From NCBI GenBank assembly GCA_027297425.1, contig JAPUIC010000132.1:1-10181 (forward strand): a stretch of 10,181 bases of DNA. Direction: 5' to 3'. A program made the translations under genes and the position numbers. Shown here piece after piece: positions 1-5,627 of this stretch. The notes beneath the pieces were generated by a model. The model was not told where the DNA came from. It saw only the letters and a list, made by a program, of their open reading frames with translations, and ran no database searches. The DNA is from Nitrososphaerota archaeon. GTDB taxonomy: Archaea > Thermoproteota > Nitrososphaeria > Nitrososphaerales > JAPUIC01. Position 1 is the first letter of the stretch, and every line of letters starts with the position of its first letter.

Positions 1-497
1 ACCAAACCTATCTCCACATAGCCAATTATGCTTAAGATAGATAGAGCGAGTACCCTTTCAGCCCTCTCTCCTATTCCTAGCCCAGATATCTTCATATTGA
101 GCGCCTCACCCTTCGCTCTCGTATAACTCACTAGGAGTGAAAACATCAATACGGAACCCGCCAATAACGGGTCTGCATGACCTCCTTCTATTATTGCCAG
201 TATGATTAATGACTCGCCTAATCTATCCAGTATAGAATCTAGAAAGGCTCCCTTGTCAGACTCCTTCCCACTCACTCTAGCCAGTGGTCCATCAAACAGA
301 TCAAAGACCGCTGAAACTAGGAATAATATTCCGGCGAGTAAGATATTCCCGACTAGACTAGAGAAGGCAAGTGCTGAAGCAACTGCAAAGATTAATCCCA
401 GGACGGTGAGGTGAGACGGTGAGATCTTTCCTTTATTGAGAGATTTTGCTATTTGTGTAGTGAAAACCTCTACATTCTTTCGGGCTTTTTCTAACAC
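1..497 (-). CDS. CDP-alcohol phosphatidyltransferase, archaetidylinositol-phosphate synthase-like (3' end cut by window edge)
   Basis: An integral membrane enzyme that transfers a phospho-alcohol between a CDP-activated lipid and an alcohol acceptor. In archaea this subfamily makes archaetidylinositol phosphate from CDP-archaeol and inositol phosphate. I translated the 165 visible residues from the minus strand. They carry the complete family signature: D66, D69-G70, A73-R74, G83, D87 and D91 with the expected spacings. Hydrophobic segments flank it (about 30-64 and 96-124), and a GERAER stretch at 143-148 resembles archaeal members. GTG at 497 is the start because an in-frame TGA lies three codons upstream. 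The gene follows the ureohydrolase stop by 22 nt, so co-transcription is likely. About 30 C-terminal residues are probably missing. The family is certain; the alcohol substrate is inferred from archaeal homologues. Confidence 0.88.
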   Translation of the reverse strand, partial: MLEKARKNVEVFTTQIAKSLNKGKISPSHLTVLGLIFAVASALAFSSLVGNILLAGILFLVSAVFDLFDGPLARVSGKESDKGAFLDSILDRLGESLIILAIIEGGHADPLLAGSVLMFSLLVSYTRAKGEALNMKISGLGIGERAERVLALSILSIIGYVEIGL

Positions 498-519
498 TTG
501 ATATCAACTAGAATGCTTC

Positions 520-1377
520 TTACTGAGCTATACATAACATCTCGGCCATCAGCTTTGCAGCCAAGGTTGCTGTTGACCCATTATCATAAGGGGGGCAAAG
601 TTCCACTATATCAAATCCGAGTATATCTGCCTCTCTCAATGTATACAGGTATGCAAGAAGTTGCTTGGATGAAAGTCCATTCGGTTCAGGATTCCCTACA
701 CCTGGTGCGGTTGCTGGGTCCAACACATCGAGATCGATACTGACGTAGAGCTTCTCCGACTTACCTACAAAATCCTCTAATCTAGAACCAACTGACTTGT
801 TCATAATATCATCCATGGTAATAGTCTGAATACCCTCCTTAGCAGCCTGCTCCCATTCTTCTTGTATCCCAGCCCTCACCCCTACTACCATCACGTTCTT
901 GGGCTTCCGAACCTCTAACAATCTCCTTAGGTAAGTTGCATGGCAGAACTTGAGATCTAAAAGTTCGTCCCTGAGGTCGAAATGGGCATCAAAAATTAGC
1001 AAACTCGTTTCCTCGGGCATTGCGCTAAAGGCCCCATAGGTAATGCTATGCTCCCCTCCCATTATCGCCATTTTGTGAGCTGGTACTATCTCTTTTACAA
1101 CCTCTTCCACCCTCTTCACCATTCGCATTACATCCGCAGTCTGGAGATTTCCGAGATCAAGGTATGACAGCTTTTCAAGATCTATGTTCAAGGTATGAGA
1201 ATAGATCTCTATATTCATGAACGCATTCCGGAGTGAATTTGGACCGAATCGAGAACCAGGTCGAAATGACGATGTAAAATCGAATGGTACGCCTAGAATC
1301 TTCGCGAATACATCCTTACCGGGGGCTGAGTTGGAAATTAGTGGCTCGTTGGATACATAGGCGTCGATAGCACTCAT
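520..1377 (-). CDS. speB: Agmatinase/arginase-family ureohydrolase
   Basis: Binuclear-manganese hydrolase of the ureohydrolase family. The likely reaction is agmatine to putrescine plus urea, feeding polyamine (and hypusine) synthesis in the cytoplasm. Counting from the ATG at 1377 (285 aa, a normal family length), metal ligands are visible as GGEH (H110), DAHFD (D130, H132, D134) and SIDLDVLDP (D215, D217). The downstream CHAT (145-148) and the conserved glutamate in VELCPPYD (E259) also fit. A TTG six bases further upstream (1383) is possible, but the Shine-Dalgarno at 1385-1389 sits 7 nt from the ATG and only 1 nt from the TTG, so ATG is preferred. It lies between the methyltransferase and the phosphatidyltransferase on the same strand. 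Arginase, formiminoglutamase or guanidino-acid hydrolase activity cannot be excluded from sequence alone. Confidence 0.9.
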   Translation of the reverse strand: MSAIDAYVSNEPLISNSAPGKDVFAKILGVPFDFTSSFRPGSRFGPNSLRNAFMNIEIYSHTLNIDLEKLSYLDLGNLQTADVMRMVKRVEEVVKEIVPAHKMAIMGGEHSITYGAFSAMPEETSLLIFDAHFDLRDELLDLKFCHATYLRRLLEVRKPKNVMVVGVRAGIQEEWEQAAKEGIQTITMDDIMNKSVGSRLEDFVGKSEKLYVSIDLDVLDPATAPGVGNPEPNGLSSKQLLAYLYTLREADILGFDIVELCPPYDNGSTATLAAKLMAEMLCIAQ

Positions 1378-1384
1378 GTTCAAA

Positions 1385-1389
1385 CTCCT
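1385..1389 (-). promoter_or_regulatory. Shine-Dalgarno AGGAG that decides the ureohydrolase start
   Basis: On the minus strand the sequence reads GGCAGGAG, then TTTGAAC, then ATG. The AGGAG core is 7 nt from the ATG at 1377 but only 1 nt from the TTG at 1383, so it selects the ATG. Confidence 0.6.
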
Positions 1390-1400
1390 GCCAAGGTCTC

Positions 1401-1408
1401 TTTATACT
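1401..1408 (-). promoter_or_regulatory. Candidate TATA box upstream of the ureohydrolase
   Basis: AGTATAAA on the minus strand is centred about 27 bp from the ATG at 1377, the normal archaeal TATA-to-start-site distance. A transcript from it would be essentially leaderless and would lack the nearby Shine-Dalgarno. That motif would then act only on read-through mRNA from the upstream methyltransferase gene, whose stop is at 1413. Based on motif and spacing only. Confidence 0.35.
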
Positions 1409-1412
1409 TGTC

Positions 1413-1925
1413 CTAAGCCAGGGATGAAGAAGTGTAAGGTGGGCTGCCGTCTGATCCCACTAACGATTCAGGCAATTTGTATAGGTAGATAGCATGACCA
1501 AGTGGATTATCTCTAGAGACCACTAGTGGTTTCCACCCGGTAATTTCAAAATCATGGGAAACTACTCTAGTTCCATCTTTCAGTTCTTTCTCGAGCTTTG
1601 GCTTGAGTCTAGCGTTGGTAGGTGTATTGAGGTACAAAATTACGACCGTCGCATCAGATATGTCAAAGTTGAAGAAATCAGTTTGGAAAATCCTGCCACA
1701 GCCAGTTAGCTTTAACCTCCGAATTTCATCTGTAGATCGCTTCACAAGATCAGCTCTCAATTCCACACCGACGGCTTGAGCGCCAAACTCTCTACACGAC
1801 GTAATGACCGTCATCCCATCTCCAGATCCTAGATCATAGACAAGGTCTCTCTCCTCTACCTTTGCGAGCTGAAGCATCCTTCGAACAACCTCAATCGGTG
1901 ACTGAACGAAAGGTACGAAACTCAT
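1413..1925 (-). CDS. aKMT-like protein lysine methyltransferase (SAM-dependent)
   Basis: Small Rossmann-fold SAM-dependent methyltransferase, 170 aa from the preferred start, matching the compact archaeal aKMT family (Sulfolobus enzyme about 160 aa; animal relatives FAM173A/B). That family methylates lysines of many proteins, including chromatin protein Cren7. Visible features are an N-terminal SFVPFVQSP segment, SAM-binding motif I DLGSGDG (31-37), an acidic ribose-binding residue E55 in GVELR, the LYLNTP strand (97-102), LKPKLEKEL (107-115) and VVSHDFEITGW (121-131), all typical of the family. The start is set at ATG 1925 rather than ATG 1931 because a GAGGT motif (1933-1937) lies 7 nt from the former and 1 nt from the latter. 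The last 15 or so residues are Ser/Gly/Pro-rich and probably disordered. The substrate is inferred. Confidence 0.82.
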   Translation of the reverse strand: MSFVPFVQSPIEVVRRMLQLAKVEERDLVYDLGSGDGMTVITSCREFGAQAVGVELRADLVKRSTDEIRRLKLTGCGRIFQTDFFNFDISDATVVILYLNTPTNARLKPKLEKELKDGTRVVSHDFEITGWKPLVVSRDNPLGHAIYLYKLPESLVGSDGSPPYTSSSLA

Positions 1926-1932
1926 TTCCATA

Positions 1933-1937
1933 ACCTC
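1933..1937 (-). promoter_or_regulatory. Shine-Dalgarno GAGGT that decides the methyltransferase start
   Basis: The minus strand reads TTAGAGGTTATGGAAATG. GAGGT is 7 nt from the second ATG (1925) and 1 nt from the first (1931), so initiation at 1925 is favoured. Confidence 0.5.
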
Positions 1938-1960
1938 TAAGCACTTATTTTATCCAAATA

Positions 1961-1967
1961 TTCTATA
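1961..1967 (-). promoter_or_regulatory. Candidate TATA box for the methyltransferase gene
   Basis: TATAGAA on the minus strand lies in the AT-rich gap after the polymerase stop (1984). A start site about 26 bp downstream would fall near 1938, giving a leader of about 13 nt that just retains the GAGGT motif. The geometry is consistent, but other AT-rich matches nearby are possible. Confidence 0.35.
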
Positions 1968-1983
1968 TTAATTTAGTGCAACT

Positions 1984-4497
1984 CTAAGATTGCCAGAAGA
2001 AATCTTCCAGTTTTGTCGCTCCTAATATCTCATCAAACTCGTATCCTAGGGCATCTAGAAGTTGATCGAAGGTGCTACGTAAAGTCTCCAGATACTTTTC
2101 TTGATCTATTTCTTCGACGTTTGCGAGCGAGATAGGTTTTACACCTGGAGGCGTCTTAGTCTTTACATACGATATTATGTCGCCCATCTTTATCTCCCTT
2201 TCTCCCTTATCCAGGAGCTTTGCCGCCTTGATGTGCTGAGGAATAGATTTGTACTGCCCTACTTCCTTCCCGACCATAACGTTGAACGCGAGATGCTCTA
2301 ATGATACTCTCTTGTTCTTCAGATTCTGGTACCCTTTCTTGACTTCGGTCTTTATCTCCTCTCTTGCCTGCCCGAATTCTCCTTCAGACTTTACCTTACT
2401 CAGGATATTCACTGCTTCCTGAAATATCTCTTTGACGAAGATAGGCGTATGACTCTTCTTACCCGTTAATCCCTTAATATCGACCGTTCCATCAGGTAAA
2501 ACGCCCATGTAATTCTTCTTCCTGCTGCTGAAGGCAACAAATCGATAATGCTTGTCTAGGTCCAAGGCAACGCCGAGCTCCTTTGATGCCCAGCTCATCA
2601 CCCCAGCGATCTGCTCGTCTGTGGGACCTTTCAAGAATAACGAGTCTGTATCTCCATAGACAACAGTAATACCACCTTCCTTACACTTTTCGATAGTCTT
2701 TGTGATGACAAATCTGCCAATTGTAGCTGTTGCTTCAGCAACAGGCAGGCAGTATAGCGGAAAGATCTCAGCTCCCATTACACCGTAGCTGGCATTTAGA
2801 ATGACCTTCAGCGCTTGGCTAACGACCCCGATCAACGCCTTTTCATCTTCCTCCAGAGAATCCTTCTTCGAAAGAGGTTTGTAATACTGGAGCCTGAGAT
2901 CTCGTAGACTCCCGATGGCCATAGATGCAATACCCTTCCTCTTTCGACATACCCAGTTCTTCATCCCGGGTAATAGGTTGTCTCTGCAATCTTGATGTGG
3001 GCATAGGACCGTCTCGTAACTGAGATTATGAACGCTGATGATACTGGGATACAGGCTTGCAAAATCTAGAACCGAGACATCAAAGTGAACCCCTGCGTTG
3101 GGTTCAAATACTAAGCCTCCGCGATATTTCTTCCCCTTTATTACCGCTTCAGAAACTGCACCGCCCTTCGCTTCAATTTCACTTCTCCTAGGTATGATTG
3201 CTCCGACTCTTCTATGCTCAAAGTACAACATGCTCCGTATCCACTGGGATACTCCAACTCTAGCAACGTCGTCCATTGGCATCTTGGAGATTCTTGCCAA
3301 GACGATAAGCATCTTCATTAGCAGATCTCCGCTAAAGGAGGTGAGCGAGAAAGTTAACTCAGCGTCTCGATAGCAGTAGCTCGCCAGCTCTTGGGGCGAG
3401 AGTGAACTAATAGATCCCTCAAACTCAATCTTGGACCTTCCTAGAATGCCTTTGCTTACCCCCTTAAGGGTATGCTCCGAATACTTATTCCCGAAGGCGT
3501 AGATCTGAATCGATCTGTTTGAGAATGTCTTGTAAAGATCTATATGGACGCCTTTCTTAACAGACGCAAAGTCTCTTCCTAGTGATAGAGGAATTTCCTC
3601 CTTAGTAAATCCAAGCCTCTTGGCTCTGTTGTATAGATAAGGAAGGTCAAAGTCATCACCATTGAACGTTAGTATGAAGGGATAATCACTAATCCTCCTG
3701 AAGACCTCACGCAAGAGGGCCTTTTCATCTTCATGAGCAACGATCTCGAATTCGCTTGGACTTTGTAGACTGCTATCGTTTCCCTTGTCGGGTAGATGAA
3801 CTTCTTTTCGACCATCGCTACCCACCATGCCTACTGCGATCACCTTCTCCTCGGCCTCTCGAGGGTTCGGTATCCTATCTTCGACAGAGGATGTGACCTC
3901 AATATCAACAGATACTCTCTTTATGGTGACGAGCGATTGGGAGAGTAATTCCGCTTGTTCCCTGAGACGTTCCTTCGATTCGGGAGAAGCTACCTGTAAG
4001 AGCGGATTCAGAGCCTCAAGCATATCCGATGGCAGTGGATTGTGTAATGGTATAATCTTCGAGTCCTTGACTTCATAAAATGCGCCAACTGTGAGCCCTT
4101 TATCGTAGAGATAATTTTCATAATATTTGATATCTGCCTCCCACGCATCTATCTGATTCCTTATGCCATCCTCTGAAGTCCCACCTATAGCAAGTGGGTT
4201 TGTGGCGATTATCTTAGTGACATCTATTATGGTATCGCTAATGAGATCCTTCTTCTGTTCCTTCTTCATCTCTATGATATCCTTCCTGTCCTTTAAGATG
4301 GACAAATCTTGGATACTGGCCTTTGAATAACAGTAGGGCTTATGACCTGTATCATCAATCCATAGATGTATCTCCTGATTTCGGGGATCATAAAATTTGA
4401 GCACAACCTTCTCAGCATCCCCGTCATAGGCAGCGGAGACGAGCATAGAGGCTGGTATCGTCTGTGAGTAACTCTGCAGTACTGAAGCTTTCTCCAT
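1984..4497 (-). CDS. polB: Family B replicative DNA polymerase with 3'-5' exonuclease
   Basis: Full-length archaeal PolB of 837 aa. The proofreading domain has ExoI with D198 and E200, ExoII with N279, F283 and D284, and ExoIII with Y374 and D378. The polymerase domain has motif A DFASLYPSII (478-487), motif B KVILNASYG (564-572), motif C YGDTDS (614-619; D616, D618) and a KKNY element (660-663). All catalytic residues are present, so both activities should be intact. The roughly 190-residue N-terminal region corresponds to the archaeal uracil-sensing N-terminal domain. Cysteines C499, C504 and C517 follow motif A, a spacing I associate with crenarchaeal/thaumarchaeal polymerases. The C-terminus ends in a PIP-box-like LEDFF, the probable PCNA clamp contact. 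The ATG at 4497 has no clear Shine-Dalgarno, but a TATA-like box 30 bp upstream fits a near-leaderless mRNA. It heads the minus-strand cluster. Confidence 0.97.
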   Translation of the reverse strand: MEKASVLQSYSQTIPASMLVSAAYDGDAEKVVLKFYDPRNQEIHLWIDDTGHKPYCYSKASIQDLSILKDRKDIIEMKKEQKKDLISDTIIDVTKIIATNPLAIGGTSEDGIRNQIDAWEADIKYYENYLYDKGLTVGAFYEVKDSKIIPLHNPLPSDMLEALNPLLQVASPESKERLREQAELLSQSLVTIKRVSVDIEVTSSVEDRIPNPREAEEKVIAVGMVGSDGRKEVHLPDKGNDSSLQSPSEFEIVAHEDEKALLREVFRRISDYPFILTFNGDDFDLPYLYNRAKRLGFTKEEIPLSLGRDFASVKKGVHIDLYKTFSNRSIQIYAFGNKYSEHTLKGVSKGILGRSKIEFEGSISSLSPQELASYCYRDAELTFSLTSFSGDLLMKMLIVLARISKMPMDDVARVGVSQWIRSMLYFEHRRVGAIIPRRSEIEAKGGAVSEAVIKGKKYRGGLVFEPNAGVHFDVSVLDFASLYPSIISVHNLSYETVLCPHQDCRDNLLPGMKNWVCRKRKGIASMAIGSLRDLRLQYYKPLSKKDSLEEDEKALIGVVSQALKVILNASYGVMGAEIFPLYCLPVAEATATIGRFVITKTIEKCKEGGITVVYGDTDSLFLKGPTDEQIAGVMSWASKELGVALDLDKHYRFVAFSSRKKNYMGVLPDGTVDIKGLTGKKSHTPIFVKEIFQEAVNILSKVKSEGEFGQAREEIKTEVKKGYQNLKNKRVSLEHLAFNVMVGKEVGQYKSIPQHIKAAKLLDKGEREIKMGDIISYVKTKTPPGVKPISLANVEEIDQEKYLETLRSTFDQLLDALGYEFDEILGATKLEDFFWQS

Positions 4498-4524
4498 TTC
4501 TTATGGTTGCTACTTAATGTTGGG

Positions 4525-4531
4525 TTAAATT
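4525..4531 (-). promoter_or_regulatory. Candidate TATA box for polB
   Basis: AATTTAA on the minus strand is centred about 30 bp before the polB ATG at 4497, with purines (GTAGG) just upstream as a possible BRE. It predicts an mRNA with almost no leader, in line with the absence of a Shine-Dalgarno. Motif and spacing only. Confidence 0.4.
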
Positions 4532-4557
4532 CCTACCGATTAGTGTAGGTAAAGGAA
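4530..4557. repeat. Imperfect inverted repeat between divergent promoters
   Basis: TTCCTACC (4530-4537) can pair with GGTAAAGGAA (4548-4557), giving 8 bp with a 2-nt bulge and a 10-nt loop. It lies between the candidate TATA boxes of polB and of the divergent membrane-protein gene, and abuts the polB box. It could be an operator or chance; the arms are short. Confidence 0.3.
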
Positions 4558-4568
4558 AATCAGGGAAC

Positions 4569-4574
4569 CTTTAT
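4569..4574 (+). promoter_or_regulatory. Candidate TATA box for the 123-aa membrane protein gene
   Basis: CTTTAT is centred about 28 bp before the ATG at 4600, preceded by purine-rich GGGAA. Between box and ATG lies a run of eight T (4586-4593). The arrangement predicts a leaderless or near-leaderless transcript. Confidence 0.45.
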
Positions 4575-4599
4575 CCGATCCCGTGTTTTTTTTGTTGTT

Positions 4600-4971
4600 A
4601 TGGATAGCGGGCGGGTATTGCCTAAAGAGATGAGAACTATCGTTCTAGTGCTTGCAGTATCTGGGGTACTATGGGTCCTGTTCGGCGTAATACAGCCATC
4701 CTCCCTATCGTTAGTAGTGCCTGGAGCTTTGAGTTTAGTCTCCGCCTTCGCTATTGTCAAGTTAAGGAATGCTCTGACCCGAGCACTGGTCTATTCTACC
4801 CTAGTCTTCAGCCTGGTCCTCTCGTTAAACTTTGTTGTATCTTCCCTATATCTACTGTCTCTAGGTCTGGTCATTATCTCCATAGCGGCATTCGTGGGAT
4901 ATTCGATAGCGTCAGTAATATTCATAATAAGTATCCTCACGGTAAAGGCTAATTCATCTATTTTCTCTTAG
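4600..4971 (+). CDS. Small multi-pass membrane protein, unknown function
   Basis: I do not recognise this 123-aa protein. It is highly hydrophobic, with segments at about 12-31, 34-53 and 61-80 and a 33-residue uncharged stretch at 82-114 that could be one long or two short helices, so four or five passes. The charged residues (K9, R12, K54, R56, R61, K116) lie at the ends and in the short loops. No catalytic motif is visible. ATG 4600 is supported by the TATA-like box 28 bp upstream. Its last 14 bp overlap the 3' end of the opposing membrane-protein gene. Coding is supported by the promoter geometry and the coherent membrane-protein pattern. An alternative frame (4671-4952) gives a less plausible protein. 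Confidence 0.65.
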   Translation: MDSGRVLPKEMRTIVLVLAVSGVLWVLFGVIQPSSLSLVVPGALSLVSAFAIVKLRNALTRALVYSTLVFSLVLSLNFVVSSLYLLSLGLVIISIAAFVGYSIASVIFIISILTVKANSSIFS

Positions 4972-5518
4972 CCGGGACAAGGCGCTGGAGAAAATAGTAA
5001 AAATATATGCTCACAGCTGTGATAAGCATAAACATCTTTGTGGCAAAGACCAGATTCCATTGGACAGTCTGAAGGGGGAATGGATTTGTCAATATATCCG
5101 GATTTAATTGTCCTCTGAGTTGATCTGCAGCCATTAGACTTCCCCATAGCGTGAAGTTGAAGAATATCTCGTATACTGCCAATAACACAACGAACAGCGA
5201 GAATAGTTTTAGCGACTGAAGGAGAAATGGTGGGAATGTCGAAATAAGTTTCCGATTAAGGTTCAAACCGGCATAGGCGAGAACAAATAGGGCAGACATG
5301 AGCCATGTAACCGGCTTTGGCTTGTATAGGGGGAGCCCAGAAATGGGGGGAAACTCGACAGTAACCAGCGTCTCCCCGACTACCTCTACACCTAACTGCG
5401 ATGTCGCAACTACCCCGTAAGAACCTGTCACAAGGATGACGATGCCCGAAATAATCGCTAGGACTATATAGAGTGAACGAGTCCTTTGCTCATCACTAGA
5501 AAGGTCTAGTAATTTCAT
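4958..5518 (-). CDS. Four-pass membrane protein, unknown function
   Basis: I do not recognise this 186-aa protein. Hydrophobic segments lie at about 16-38, 70-86, 98-122 and 153-178. A loop of about 30 residues (40-69) separates the first two, a polar loop (127-150) separates the last two, and the C-terminus is basic (PAKRK). With a short charged N-terminus this suggests both ends in the cytoplasm. There is no signal peptidase site or known enzymatic motif. ATG 5518 is the start; a GAGGGG stretch (5530-5535) sits 11 nt upstream, longer than ideal. Its 3' end overlaps the opposing 123-aa membrane gene by 14 bp, and its promoter region is shared back to back with tyrS. Nothing in the neighbourhood indicates a role. 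Confidence 0.75.
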   Translation of the reverse strand: MKLLDLSSDEQRTRSLYIVLAIISGIVILVTGSYGVVATSQLGVEVVGETLVTVEFPPISGLPLYKPKPVTWLMSALFVLAYAGLNLNRKLISTFPPFLLQSLKLFSLFVVLLAVYEIFFNFTLWGSLMAADQLRGQLNPDILTNPFPLQTVQWNLVFATKMFMLITAVSIYFYYFLQRLVPAKRK

Positions 5519-5547
5519 GTTTTCGACTTCCCCTCTTGTTAAATTTG

Positions 5548-5555
5548 AATTAAAG
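5548..5555 (-). promoter_or_regulatory. Candidate TATA box for the 186-aa membrane protein gene
   Basis: CTTTAATT on the minus strand is centred about 34 bp before the ATG at 5518. This predicts a start site near 5526 and a leader of about 8 nt, too short to include the GAGGGG motif. A second AT-rich match (5538-5546) is too close to the gene. Weak call. Confidence 0.3.
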
Positions 5556-5573
5556 TTTTCCTTAGTATGGAAG

Positions 5574-5580
5574 CTTTAAG
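5574..5580 (+). promoter_or_regulatory. Candidate TATA box for tyrS
   Basis: CTTTAAG is centred near 5577, which puts the predicted start site at about 5603-5604. That is 10 nt before the tyrS ATG and right at an out-of-frame ATG ATG. A weaker box, GTTTAGTC (about 5589-5596), would place the start inside tyrS and is not favoured. Confidence 0.4.
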
Positions 5581-5603
5581 AAAGTGAAGTTTAGTCTGCG
5601 TAC

Positions 5604-5627
5604 ATGATGATAGATGGACATCGATGA
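5604..5627 (+). other. Possible 7-codon upstream ORF overlapping the tyrS start
   Basis: An ATG at 5604 opens a frame encoding MMIDGHR and ends in TGA at 5625-5627, out of frame with and overlapping the tyrS ATG at 5614. The TATA-like box at 5574-5580 predicts transcription starting at or next to this ATG, so a leaderless initiation could read the short frame first. The AUG and stop are seen; any regulatory role is inference and could be coincidence. Confidence 0.25.

Noticed and set aside
202..414. Plus-strand open frame of 70 codons
   Set aside because: Lies antisense inside the phosphatidyltransferase, whose full signature motif is on the minus strand; the plus-strand product has no coherent features.
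498..743. Plus-strand open frame of 81 codons
   Set aside because: Antisense to the ureohydrolase 3' end with its metal-binding motifs; composition is not protein-like.
3098..3373. Plus-strand open frame of 91 codons
   Set aside because: Antisense to the polymerase domain of polB; a shadow frame.
4586..4593. Run of eight T as a terminator
   Set aside because: It lies between a candidate TATA box and the start codon at 4600 with no gene ending just before it on that strand, so it is better read as part of the promoter/initiator region.
4560..4760. Minus-strand frame of 66 codons over the divergent promoter region
   Set aside because: Covers the candidate promoter and the start of the 123-aa gene; the polar low-complexity product looks like an antisense shadow.
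4671..4952. Alternative plus-strand frame inside the 123-aa membrane gene
   Set aside because: Less coherent product, no promoter at the right distance; the 4600 frame has a TATA-like box and a clear membrane pattern.
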